Shown: positions 1 through 10,489 of the stretch, piece by piece
How positions within the stretch are numbered: the first letter of the stretch is position 1
Layout: each line of letters starts with the position of its first letter
Assembly: GCF_027596085.1 (NCBI RefSeq)
Contig: NC_072459.1
Span: forward strand, 21,573,055 to 21,637,054
Direction: 5' to 3'
DNA from: Anoplopoma fimbria
Taxonomy: Eukaryota; Chordata; Actinopteri; Perciformes; Anoplopomatidae
DNA length: 64,000 bases
Translations under genes and position numbers: made by a program
The notes under the pieces: generated by a model
Databases searched by the model: none
Seen by the model: the letters and a program-made list of their open reading frames with translations, nothing else
Told to the model about the DNA's origin: nothing

Positions 1-439
1 TCTAACAAGATTTAGAAAGACTGTTCAAAATTGGAACCAAAGAGCCCATGGATGTAAAATAAGAACTGGATACTGATGTAAGAACGAATGTAAGAATAAG
101 ATGCCGTCTATTCAGTTTAATGAGTTACTCACCAGGTGCAGTTCCAGCTCGGCCCATAGATTTTGTAAAAAGCTTATCTCGGGGCAAAGAAAGTTTAACA
201 AACATAAACCCTCCAAAGATAGAAAAAAAATCTTCATTATTCACCTTATTTGCAGTTAAGGTGTGTGTTTTACAATGTTGCTTTTTGTAGCTATTTAGAC
301 CGCGTTTTATTTTTGGTGCAAAACCATTACTGGCAACTTGAAAATATAGGATTTCCTTCATTTTTTGGCCTAGTATAGGCCAAGCCTCAAAAACACTTCC
401 CATAATGCAACCGGACAGTGTGTTTTTAAAAGACTGTCT

Positions 440-650
440 TGCCCAAAGAAAGCCATATCTTTCAAACTCTACACTTCCAGTTGGAACACAGGCTTTCTGT
501 TATAGATTAGTCACTTCCATCCCAAGTGAAAATGACCCTGATGACATCACCAGGGTCATTTTTTTGAGACCTAAGAATGCTCCCTTCATAGCCACAGAAG
601 ACATTATACAACTGCTTTTTGAGGCAGAGTCGAACTCTCTGTGACCAGTA
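440..650. repeat. Dispersed repeat-like segment with internal hairpin
   Basis: The segment contains an inverted repeat, AATGACCCTG and CAGGGTCATT, flanking a short GATGACATCA-like spacer near 530-560. It resembles a short interspersed sequence I associate with percomorph genomes. It lies inside a 79-codon plus-strand reading frame (405-644) that shows no recognisable protein family. Its boundaries are approximate, and the repeat status rests on recognition rather than a search. Confidence 0.35.
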
Positions 651-826
651 AGCTGAACTTAATGAGTGTCCCTTTAATATCTCAACTGTGAATTCTGAAA
701 GTATATAGATTGAGTTTTCTGCCTTTAATCATTGTGAGCATGGTAAAAAAAAAATCATTAAAAGCGGTATTGATTTGTGGAAATAAACAACAAACAAAAC
801 CCCATTTTTTCTACAAAGCTTATTTT

Positions 827-836
827 TTTATTTATT
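827..836 (-). terminator. Candidate poly(A) signals for the misp3-like gene
   Basis: The plus strand reads TTTATTTATT here, giving two overlapping AATAAA hexamers on the minus strand about 285 nt after the misp3-like stop codon. No cleavage evidence is available. The run is AT-rich, so chance occurrence is possible. Confidence 0.35.
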
Positions 837-1119
837 CAAACCCCAAAGCAAAAGATCAAATGGGATTTTGCATTGGGAACTCATGGAGGAAGAAACTTAC
901 ACAATGACATCAGTTGATGCTTTTGCTTTATAAATGTACTGAATAAAACAAAGATCTCAAAATGTACATTTGACAAAGTGTAGTTAGATTAGATAGAAAA
1001 CATTTAAGCCAGAACTAACTTCAGCATTTTGTTATATTGATAAATCTTGGAAAGCAGCTCTATTATTGCAGACCGTTGATATTCTATTTGTAGTGTTAAA
1101 GACATCCTAACGGTCGAAA

Positions 1120-1221
1120 TCAGTTATTTTCCTTTGACGTCTTCCCGTTGATCAGGCCGGACTCCCAGCGTTGCCACAGAGGAGCCTTCTGACCTCCTGC
1201 TCTGTAAACTTTGGGCTCCTG
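1120..1221 (-). CDS. misp3: misp3-like last coding exon (102 nt)
   Basis: An acceptor (ttatctcacag) precedes 1221; a NAGNAG alternative would drop one Gln. The exon is in phase 0 and encodes 33 residues and a TGA stop. It includes the family-typical KAPLWQRWESGLING segment, comparable to the RWES/RWEAG endings of MISP and AKAP2. Confidence 0.85.
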   Translation of the reverse strand, partial: QEPKVYRAGGQKAPLWQRWESGLINGKTSKENN

Positions 1222-4200
1222 CTGTGAGATAAGACAAGCCAGATTTAGAGCGGGAGATTAGCTCCATCGTCTTGATCCTCCGAATTTGAGAACATTTGCA
1301 GAACCACTTTTATTAAGCCAATCATTTGTATAAGTAATAGCACAGGGGGAACACTTCCAATGTAATGTCATTTTTCAGGTTCAATAACCCATGATTCAGA
1401 AAGCCATAATTACAGTATATATTGTTTCATAAATTACTGACAATATAACACGATGGCACACTGTGTTCCCGATAGCGTTGTACACTAAACACATGGAAAC
1501 AGAACAATGGAGAAAACAAGAAAGAAGCTATTTACAGTAATGGTACTATGCACATCACCTGTGTCTGCTCAGGTTTCATCTGGTCTTTCTTGGAGGGTGG
1601 CGGCCAAACCCGTTCCAGTTTCCCCCTGGATTGTGTCCTGACATCTTAAGGACAGAAGGAAAAGGATCAGGATATCATAAAGGGATTTGACTTTGGCCTT
1701 CATTTGTCCATTAAACCATTAAGGATTTCACAAATTAAATCAGACTAATCCTTATTTGTTTGTCTAACGTAAGCAGCAAACGGTAGCTGCTAACTTATAC
1801 CTACAGTAGTAACTTGTGTGTTAGCATTTGATACTACATTCTTTTGTAGGGTAAAATGTTATTTAAAAAAGGTTTACGACAAGCACATCCACTGTGTACT
1901 TTATAACCTGGGGTTCTACTTTTCAGAATGTAGGCTAACATTTCCTGCATTTGATCTGGGGAATGTTAAAATTCCATCAACCTTAGCCAAACTCATATTG
2001 TTCTCGCTGAGGTGCGGCAGTCAAAGCAAATCGCGGCCATTCTTAGTACTTACATTTCTTTGTTGTTGTGATACCTATATTTTATATGTATCAGCTTTTT
2101 GGGCTTTGATTACAATGTAACTAGTTTTTCCTGTTTTCCCTTTATTATATTTCTTGCAAAAAACAGGAAACAGGTTGGACGTGTATTCCCGGGAATCCAG
2201 TTAACATTAGCATAGTTAGTTACCTAGCTACAGCTGATAACTTAGCTAGTAACTTAACTTAACAGTTACGAGGTGACGTTCGCCGACTAGAAATGAGAGA
2301 CCTGTTTTTGTCAACCACCGTCTAAAACCAAGGAAATACAATTTCGCAAATTACCGCAATATGAAAATTTATCGAGAATGAAGCTTGACAGGCATAGCAA
2401 CAGCCTCGGTTTGATTATTCTAGGTCTGTACATTGAGCACGCTAAATCTCTAAAATGGCTGCTGCTTTGGAATGAGGACAGCTTTGATGTGATGTAACCT
2501 CTTTATTCACTGTATGTTTGACTCTATGAAGGTTATATTTTCAGTGTCAAAAGTGTGCTGAAATGTCCTCAGTGAAGACATCACATTTTGTATATGTATT
2601 TGAGTTATAAATTCTCATACAGTATTGCATGTCATGGCTGGTCAGGATAACACACCAAAGCTTATTTGACCTTAAGAATGAGTCATTTCCGTCAGCTTAG
2701 CCCAGTTTTACCCCCAGACATATTGTGTTGCTGTCACATGCAGCCTCATCATCTTCACCTCGAGTCAACCCCACACATCATTATCCAGCTGCTGTGGCTG
2801 AAAATACTAACGCCGTGCTGTATAATGAGACACTCCCTGGCCGGCTGCACTGTTTTGTCGGCCCCCCGAGCTTTCCTGCCATGCATATAGGCAATAACAG
2901 CAGACATAAATAAAAGAAATGCACACAAACTGTGCATACTTTCAACAAGACCTATCAACTGTCTGAAGTCATTTGTATTTACACAACACTATAACCGAGC
3001 TAGAACGGCCTCTGGCTCAAGCCGGAGTGCAGACGGTAGCCTCCATGTTGTCACTCAACCCACTGGCCTCTGCTGACTCAGATCAGGCAGCCGCTAGAGT
3101 GATTCGCCCTTAACGGCTTGTGACAGGGTTGACACTAAGTCCTTAGATAACACGGGGTGATGCTAATTTTGGGAGGCATTCATTAAAGTGCTCAGACTGA
3201 GTGTCAGAAGGCTGCGATGTGCAATGAAGTGTTTACATGATGCATCCCAACATCCTGATGGAAATGATCCAATAAATGTTTTAGTATTTTCCACTCATGC
3301 TTGCATAGCATTGTCAGTCACTTTTATACAAATGTTCAGATTGGGTTTCACTGAAATATTCTTAATTTTGAACTTGTTAAACTCTAACAGAATACAAAAA
3401 ACTCATCAGTGTTGGAACAAGTCTACTGAAGTAAAAGCAGCAATACAAAAATGTAAAAATACTCCATTGCAAGTAAGAGTCATGCATCCATAAGATACTT
3501 AAGTAATAAGTACAGAGGTATCAAAAGGAACAACAGTACTTATTTTGATACATTAGTATCAAAAGAAATAGTACTTGTTTAAGAGAATAATAAGCCCCTT
3601 GAGGGATAGTGCATTAGATACATTATATACTACTGGTGCTAATGTGAGCTGTACATTCCACCACTGATGTGACACGTACGGCTGAGACCTTGCAGACTAA
3701 CCTGGTACAAGGGTTGGTTTGAACCGTGACCTCTCTCCGTCTTCAGCACTCCGCCTGTTCTCTCCGTACAGAGTGCATCTCTGTCTGTGCAGCTCCTCCT
3801 CCCTTTCTTTGGCCTCCCGGATGTCCTTCTCTACTTCTGGCTTCAGAGCGAGGGCTGGACGCAACTTGAAGAAGGGGTTTCCTTTGAGGATAGGAGATTT
3901 TTGTGCCTGGTTTCCCTCCCTAGTTTTGCTCCTGGTATCCACAGCTGACGTAGAGTCGTATGCGTTTATGGAGTCCATGCTTTTGAACAGGCGTGCGTTT
4001 TTGTCTTGTTTTACGTATGGGGATGAGCGTGTTTTGTCTCGAGAACCACCAGTTGGGCTCATTGATTTGAACATTTCTGCATGTTTCTCAGTCTCTTTAT
4101 GAAGCCTGAGGGAATGTGTTCTTGAAACAGGGTAACTTTTAAGTGACAATATCTCCATGCTACGCGTTCGCTCTAGCACAGAGGGGTAAACGTGACCTTT

Positions 4201-6135
4201 CAGAGGGGGCTTCCGGTGCCTTTTTGGACCCTCCATGTTATCCTGCTGGAATGCCTCAAACAGCAGTTTTTTCTCCTTTAACTGGCGGTCCTCTCCTTTG
4301 CTGTACCCCCCTGGGATCTTCCCCTGGTTGACCAGCACCAGCTCTCTCTGGGTCTCCTGACTTATCTCCTTCTTCATCTTCTGCTCGGAGAACTGCCAGT
4401 CGCTGTGTTGGTCTGAGCCATCCAAGGTGGAAAGGGGCTCAAGCGAAACATTGGTCTTAAAGGGGATCTCTAGCACATCCAAATTATCTGCGAGGTTGAA
4501 GACACCGCCGGCTCTCTGCAGGTTCTGCGTCCCCTGTGATTCCACAAGGAGGATCTGGCTCTCAATGCAGGTCTCAGCGACCGACAGTCGGTGGCAGATG
4601 GGTAGAAAGGTAATTTGGGTGGAAGATGTTTCATTGGGGTCCATTTGAGACAAGTCTGAAGGTACCCAGTTGTCACTTTGGTCATCATCAGAGTCTCCTG
4701 TCAAAGACATCCTTGCCTTTGCTTCAACGTCTTTTCTCTCAATCGTTTCAATCGCTGTCAGGTTCGTCCTTGCTTCTTCACTCTCGATGGTGTGAAATCT
4801 ACTCTCTTCTTCTTCATCTCCACCTGTCAAATCGGCTTCTCCTGCTTCCAAATGATCTATTTCAGTCCCAAGTACGCACTTAGTCTCGCCTCTCGTCTCT
4901 TGGACAACCTGCTGGGTGGTATTAGGGCTATTTGGAATACGAACATCCTGACGCAGCTGCACCCGCTGCAGACGTTGAAGCAGTTGCTCTCCTTGTTGGA
5001 TATCCGTAGATATTTTCCTGCTCCCATCTCCCTGATCGTCCTTTGTCGCCATCTCTTCAGGGCCTTCAGAGATGGAGAGTCGGGACACTTGCATCTCACA
5101 GGTGCCACTCTCTCTCCTCACCCAGTTATTCTTTATGAGGGTATAGTTCAAAGAGCTGGTGCCAACATGCTCTGTGTCACCATTGGACTCCGCTGCTAGG
5201 ATCTCTTGTATCTGTGGCTGATAGGTTGCTGCGTCAATTGTGTTTTGTTCGTATTTGCAGAGCTCCAGTGGCCCATAGTTCTCAAAATCATCATGACTCG
5301 CAAAGAGACTGGACACTGTGGGAGCATTTATTCCTGCATTGCCAAAGTCAACATTTTCTGGGGTTAGTTTTGAGTCTGTCACAGCAAGCTCACAAATGTC
5401 CTCGGATAGTCCCTCTTTGTCAACATGGATCTCCTTTAAAGAGTTCTCCTCAATGCTTGAAGGTACCTGTTTTGGGTATTTGTCCTTTTCCTCCTCAGTT
5501 TCCCTGCACTTTTCCTGCCCTTCTCTCAAAATCGCAATATCCTCAGGTTCTTCATCCAATTCTTCGTCTCCCACTGTGTTTTCACGATGGTTTCTTCCGG
5601 TTGAATCACAACATGCTTCCTCCATGGATGTTTGGTCTTGATCCTTTGGTAGAATGGAGTCTTTAGACATAGATACGATGTCCATGGAAGCCTTAGAGAT
5701 CTGGGCTGTATTTACTATCACTTCATCCACCTCGTTCTGTGCTGCCATTAACTGCCTTTCACCTTGATGCCAGTCTAAGCCACTGGGATTATCTCTAGCC
5801 TCTGTGGCGTCAGCTGCCCCTTTTGTAAAGGTCACGCTGGAATTAATCACCTGAGAATCAGTGCTGCCCTCTGGGGGCAGAATAGGAGCCATGTGGGGAG
5901 GAGGAGGTGGGATAAAGACATCGTCATACTCATCATCCATCACACTGTAGTACCTAGTGATCACCGCGGGGCCAGAGGGGTTGACTTTGGTTTCATCTTG
6001 GGGCTGCTCACCACAGGTCTCCAATGGACTCCCTGTGTGTTCTGTCACAGGTTTGGAGTCCATCTTCATCCACAGACCACAATCATCTTGGGACAACGAA
6101 CCTTGATGGCAGGGCCTAGGTTTTTCTGTTTCCAT
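1120..6135 (-). CDS. misp3: MISP-family protein, probably MISP3-like (3 coding exons)
   Basis: The CDS joins 6135-3702, 1644-1559 and 1221-1120 (873 aa), and the phases fit exactly (2434, 86 and 102 nt). MISP/AKAP2-family proteins bind actin; MISP is a PLK1 substrate in spindle orientation, while MISP3 is little studied. Visible features are an acidic DDEYDD stretch followed by a polyproline run (residues about 65-80), long low-complexity acidic regions, a family-like EISQETQRELVL motif (about 586-600), a DIREAKEREEELHRQR helix (about 765-783), a VWPPPSKK motif in exon 2 and a terminal LWQRWESG motif in exon 3. The REREEEL-QR...YG and SRG...WPP elements resemble human MISP3; the RWES end is shared with MISP and AKAP2. 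The start chosen is the Met at 6135, which has a good Kozak context (AACCATGG) ten bases after a possible acceptor at 6146. The reading frame stays open upstream to a Met at 6237. The gene follows the paralemmin gene on the same strand, 3.5 kb downstream. Alternative identity: akap2 of a palm2-akap2 locus. Confidence 0.72.
1559..1644 (-). CDS. misp3: misp3-like penultimate exon (86 nt)
   Basis: A strong pyrimidine tract and acceptor (ccttctgtccttaag) precede 1644, and a donor (ACACAG followed by gtgatg) follows 1559. The exon takes one base from the large exon and leaves in phase 0. Its translation carries RGKLERVWPPPSKKDQ, the tryptophan-proline motif resembling the C-terminal part of MISP3. 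It is too short for ordinary ORF listing and was found by reading splice sites. Confidence 0.85.
1645..3701 (-). other. Large intron of the misp3-like gene
   Basis: This 2.06-kb intron holds no further supported exon. Its proximal part (about 3405-3668) is a dispersed repeat described separately. The ORFs inside it are short and lack family features. Confidence 0.6.
3405..3668. repeat. MITE-like repeat of the 'GTGGTGGAATGTA' family
   Basis: The left end reads CATCAGTGTTGGAA and the right end reads TTCCACCACTGATG, so the ends are imperfect inverted repeats. The interior is rich in AAGTAC/AGTATC words typical of a very common fish element. A related copy lies at about 52,150-52,437 and also ends in ACATTCCACCAC. 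No clear target-site duplication was found. Confidence 0.55.
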
Positions 6136-6145
6136 GGTTACGAGC
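3702..6145 (-). CDS. misp3: misp3-like large coding exon
   Basis: The exon probably begins at 6145 (acceptor ttcaaag), and coding starts at 6135. The frame is open for 811 codons and ends one base into a codon at a donor, ACCAG followed by gttag, at 3701-3700. Reading through the donor meets a TAG three bases later, which supports splicing at this point. The reverse strand has several reading frames of 60-170 codons that are shadows of this exon. Confidence 0.85.
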
Positions 6146-6360
6146 CTTTGAAGCCCACAGAAGCAGGGTGTTCTATTCTCTCTCTTTCCCTTTAAGTTGA
6201 GATATGAGACACAGGAGTCACTAAAGTTGCTTATCAAATCTTTTATATCATTGCTAGTTTAATTATCATCTTTTAATAATAATTGAATGAAAAAGCGATG
6301 TGCGTTTACAAAACAGAACAATTTTTGGGGGGTAAAAGATTATAGTCTTGTAAATCTTAT

Positions 6361-6362
<2 letters not shown>

Positions 6363-6393
<31 letters not shown>
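6363..6393. repeat. (TA)n microsatellite
   Basis: An uninterrupted run of about 30 bases of alternating T and A immediately precedes, and partly overlaps, the left arm of the hairpin at 6,388-6,458. Confidence 0.9.
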
Positions 6394-6396
<3 letters not shown>

Positions 6397-6458
6397 ACAG
6401 CTATAGCCTACAGGGCATGGCCGAGACCTGCCCTGTAGGCTATAGCAGTCACATATAT
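6388..6458. repeat. Long near-perfect inverted repeat (hairpin)
   Basis: Arms of about 30 bp (6,388-6,417 and 6,429-6,458) are complementary apart from a single mismatch. They surround an 11-base loop (6,418-6,428). The core of each arm is GCTATAGCCTACAGGGCA or its complement. A (TA)n tract abuts it, as is common at hairpin or MITE insertion points. It could be a small foldback element or a hairpin-forming locus. No gene is associated. Confidence 0.8.
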
Positions 6459-9400
6459 GTGGGGCCTTTATCAATCCCTGTCCATCCCGCTATCTATGCA
6501 ATGTGTACAGGTTTGCTGGGCCAGAATGCTAACTGGCTCCAAGTTTGCTGCAAAGTAGTTTGATTAAACAGCAACATGCAACATATAAGCACAGCAGTGA
6601 AAAATGAAGGGTCTTGAAACTAGTTTTGAGACCCTCTGCAAGACAGGGTCAAGATCAGGTTATAGGTCAGGACTGTGGAGTTAATGACCACAAGTAGAGG
6701 TAGAGTAGATCTTTTTTTTTGTTCTCATGGCTGCACATATTCCCGCCAATGGTTTCACAGAATTCCACTGAACTAAAGGTTAAGGTTTCAAACTTGAACT
6801 TAAAAAAACTGCTTCACAAATAGCGAGGAAATGCATTCAACAAGTTTTCTGAATGCACAATGTTTTGTGTCGAGTAAGACGGAACTTAAACAGAAACGTT
6901 ATTTTACAAAAAAATCTCCACAGGACATCTTTAATTCCATTATCATGTCAGCGGTGTGTTAAATGTGCATATTCACAAACAAATTCTCAGTTCAATAAAC
7001 GCAAACCAGTGGACACACAGGAAGCATGGGGCTGTTGGTATTCCAGCCTTGCAACAAAACCGTCATAAGGATATGAAGTGTGCAAATTTTTCTCTTGGCT
7101 TTAATGTTCTGCCCAAAGTGATAAAAATGTATCAAAAGTTTATTAAAACTTTATTTTTATTTATTTTTTAACATGGCATATAGCTTCTGTGTTATTTTGG
7201 TGACTTTTCTCCGCCCACTGTGGCCTAGAACAGCCAATTGTGCTGACAAAGGGAAAAAGTAATCGGCTTTGCTCCGTCTGTTCTGTCACGCACACCATGT
7301 ACAGTGTATGCCAGCGCGGCCGGCCACAGAGGCTCTCATCATCTCACCAGTTTGCCTGTTGAGAATCCTGCTTTCCAGTGAGTCTGTCTGGTACAACAGA
7401 CCTTGAACTCATCGGGTTATTGCCTGTTATCCATGAGCCACAGTGACTCGTACTGTCAGGGTTCTGTGATCCTCTTTAACTGGACCTGCATTGTGTTTTT
7501 ATTGCTGATGCATTGCAGAGAAACGATACGCAGTGTCATCAAATGCTTTGTCAAAATATGTTCTCCTTAGTATTAATAATATCCAGGTATTGTCTGGTTC
7601 CCTGCGCTGAAGGTTTAAATCTATGAGTCTATATTTACACCTGCATTCAGGGGCTTAATGCCAGCTGCACTGCGTTTCAGGATTACCAACAGCAGCGTCA
7701 CGTTGTATAGAGGGCTCAAGCAACAGGACATATTAATGCGCCTTAATGAGCTTAACCTGTTTATGTTGTTATGAAGAATGCTATTCAAAACTATTTAAAT
7801 ACTTGCCTACTTAAGTAACATTGTACATGCAGTGTCATGACTCCGTTATCCGGTATTTGGGCATAAATGCCTGTATTGCACCCACACAAATTGTATCATT
7901 CTCACTTTAGTTATATTCTCACACAAGTTTTGAATATTATGACATATGTTGTTGTTTTCTTTTGCTATGTCTCGACAAACCTTTACCTTTAAAACCTAAT
8001 CATATCATAAAAAAAAAAAAGGAAGAGACCCACCTGACTGTAGCGCTGCCTTCAACTCCTGTTCGGATAGTACGAAGCCCGATGGAAATATGAATGATCC
8101 AGTTGATCTGCTTACATGTATCACCTGTACCTTCCTGTCCTCTGTCATGTGAGCAAACAAAATCCTTTTTGAGAAGCAGTTCAGATGACCAGCAGCAGCA
8201 TTGTAGTGATTCAAGTGTTTCTCTTCCATTGTCTAACCAGCAGAATGTAATGATAGTTTGTAAGTTAGACTTTAGTGAAACATTGAATGTGAGCCCAATA
8301 CTGTTGATTTGTAAAGAGATGTGGAAGTTTTTTTTTGTGTGTGTTTGCATACAAATACAGTACAGTTTGAATCCTATGTGGGATTTTAAAGAAATTGGAG
8401 AACATACAAATCACATTCAGTTTTATAATCAAATATATTCCAGTAAACATCCACTGTAATGAATCAATTGAATAACAAATGACAGCGATAAAAAATAATA
8501 AAAAGCTTAGCACATAGTTGCACTGTAGCAGATATGAATACAAAGTTTTAGAAATGGAAATTCCTGCAGTGTTACTCAACCTGCAATGAAAAGTCTGTGA
8601 ATGTTCTTTTCAAAAAAAGATTGATCGAAATGTAACTGCTTAATAACTTCTTTTTGGCAAATTCTAAACTCATACTTTTGCCCAAATGCAGTTTCAATGC
8701 TTTTCCCACATTGCTGAGAACATAATTGTGTAGGATAAATACCAAACCCCTTGTTTCAATGCATGATTTAAGCCTAAAATAGTCAAACTTAAAGCTACAG
8801 TTTGAACTTCGCTCTCTTGCCAGGAGGTAATTTAACTGAAATTAAACGAGTCTCTGTCCTTCAATTTTTCTTGAAACCCATTGATCCGTTTGACTTCACA
8901 CCTGACGGGTGTATTGCTCAAGAACCAAGGAAGCCAGGTGAAGAGTGTTAGGTTGTTTGGATGAGTGGTTCTCGAGAAATAACAGAGGTCAAGTGATCTG
9001 CCCGTTCCGATGCTGCACTAGTGTCCTAAAAAATGTCTTGAGTTGAAAGAACTCAACTTGTGAAATTGATGTGTAGTTAAAGAATACAAATCCTCCAATG
9101 ACATTGAAAATCCCAAATTCTGAGAAACATCGCTGGTGTCCCATATGGAAGCTAAAGCCCTGAGAAGTAGTAGTAGGTAAGAAAGTACAACTTTAAAAGC
9201 TTCAAGGGTGTTGTTACAAATATCCCTCTTTTTTCTTTTACATTTTTCAAATAAAAAATTAAGTAGACACAATGAATCACACCATAATTACTGTTAGAAA
9301 TATTAATGCTTCTTCTGCTCTTTGGCTTTTTCCATGCGCAGAGCAAACAACAGCCAAACATATGGAAATGTTTTGGCTGATAAGGCACAGAACAAGTCCT

Positions 9401-9653
9401 ATGGGACATTAGAGAGGAGAAATATCTGTGTCTCTTCATGAGGGCATGTTGACATTCTCAGCTTTGTCCACCAGAGGGAGGAAGTGGATTGTATCAGACC
9501 CACAACACGATACACGTCTTTCTTTGGCAATGTGAGGTGACGTGATGGGTGCTCAGATCCGAATACCATTGTAAAGACCGCATCAGGTGGTGGTCTAGTC
9601 TCTTGTATCAGTCATTTGGGCAGCATGAAGCGCCTCTCTCTTCAGTCGTGTTC

Positions 9654-10489
9654 TTACATGACAGAGCAACACTGACAGGTCTTGCGCTTGGAATCGGCTT
9701 TACTGGGTGAAGATGAGTTCTTCTGCCCATTATCACCTTGCTCTCGCTGGGCTTCAACTCCTGCCCCGTTCCCGTCCAAGGGGACGTCCTGAAACACTCG
9801 GGACTCTTTCCCTTCCTGAGGTGAAGCAGACGTTTCAGGTCCTAAGACGTGTTCTTCTCCCTCCTCGGTGATGATCACGCGCTCCGCGGTCAGCATGCCT
9901 CCCTGTTCCTCTTGGCCATCGTCTTGGTCGGTGTCCGTGTATCCCATGAACACGAGAGTGACCGGGCCTTCCTCCAACCTCAGATCCTCAACGTTCTCCA
10001 CTTCTCCTGCAATGTCTCCGCCCGCCATGATGCTCCTGTCCTCTTTTTTATCCTCCTCGTGTGCCATACTTGCAGAGCAGGCCTCTATCCCCAGCTCATC
10101 TTCCAAGTCTTCGCCCCTATATATGTTGAACGGTGTATAGTCGTCCTTTGACGCGGCAGGACGGGTAGAGAAAGACATGACTTGTCCCTCCGCAGGTCTG
10201 CTGGCTTCTAAACTCTTTGTCTTTGTCTCCGCCTGGTTCGGCGTGACCGCGACCTCCTCCAACAACACTTTCATCCCCATGCCGTCGACAATGCTCAGGA
10301 TCTGCCCGAGCTCTTCGGTAGAGGGTTGACTTCCCGATCCGCCGACGGCATGGATGCTCTTCCTGCCGTCGTCAAAGACGGTGGTTGCTGGTGACGCGCC
10401 GGCCGGCGTGGACACAGGCGCAACCGACCTGACGACAGTGGCTCCTGTCTTGGGGTCTCTCTCGACCTGCACCGCCAACATTCCCAGGA
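9654..10489 (-). CDS. palm3: palm3-like last coding exon (836 nt)
   Basis: An acceptor (ctctcgtattgcag) precedes 10489, and the TAA stop is at 9656-9654. The exon encodes about residues 144-421: VLGMLAVQVERDPKTG at its start, GPVTLVFMGYTDTD in the middle, a TAERVIITEEGEE acidic element, and the KTCQCCSVM lipidation signal at the end. This is the C-terminal two thirds of the protein. Confidence 0.92.

Larger units (their letters stand above)
1..1119. other. 3' flank of the misp3-like gene, no supported gene
   Basis: No complete gene is visible here. The minus strand carries the likely 3' UTR of the misp3-like gene, with overlapping AATAAA signals read from 836 down to 827, about 285 nt past its stop codon. 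At 133 the minus strand shows a good donor (CACCTG followed by gtgagt), so the end of an exon of another gene could lie at about 133-180; its open reading is too short to identify. Positions 440-650 look like a dispersed repeat with an internal hairpin. Confidence 0.4.
6136..9653. other. Intergenic region between palm3-like and misp3-like genes
   Basis: This region of 3.5 kb contains the misp3-like 5' flank, a (TA)n tract with an adjoining long hairpin (6,363-6,458) and the palm3-like 3' UTR. I see no additional coding exon. ORFs such as those at 8,000-8,580 are short, AT-rich and without family features. No convincing poly(A) signal for the paralemmin gene stood out. Confidence 0.45.

Noticed and set aside
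125..403. 92-codon minus-strand ORF at the left edge
   Set aside because: It is AT-rich with no family features. Only the donor near 133 is interesting, and a frame compatible with it cannot be assigned to a gene.
4678..5666. Plus-strand ORFs of 85-173 codons opposite the misp3-like large exon
   Set aside because: They are reverse-complement shadows of a long coding exon. The minus frame has the family motifs and the splice sites.
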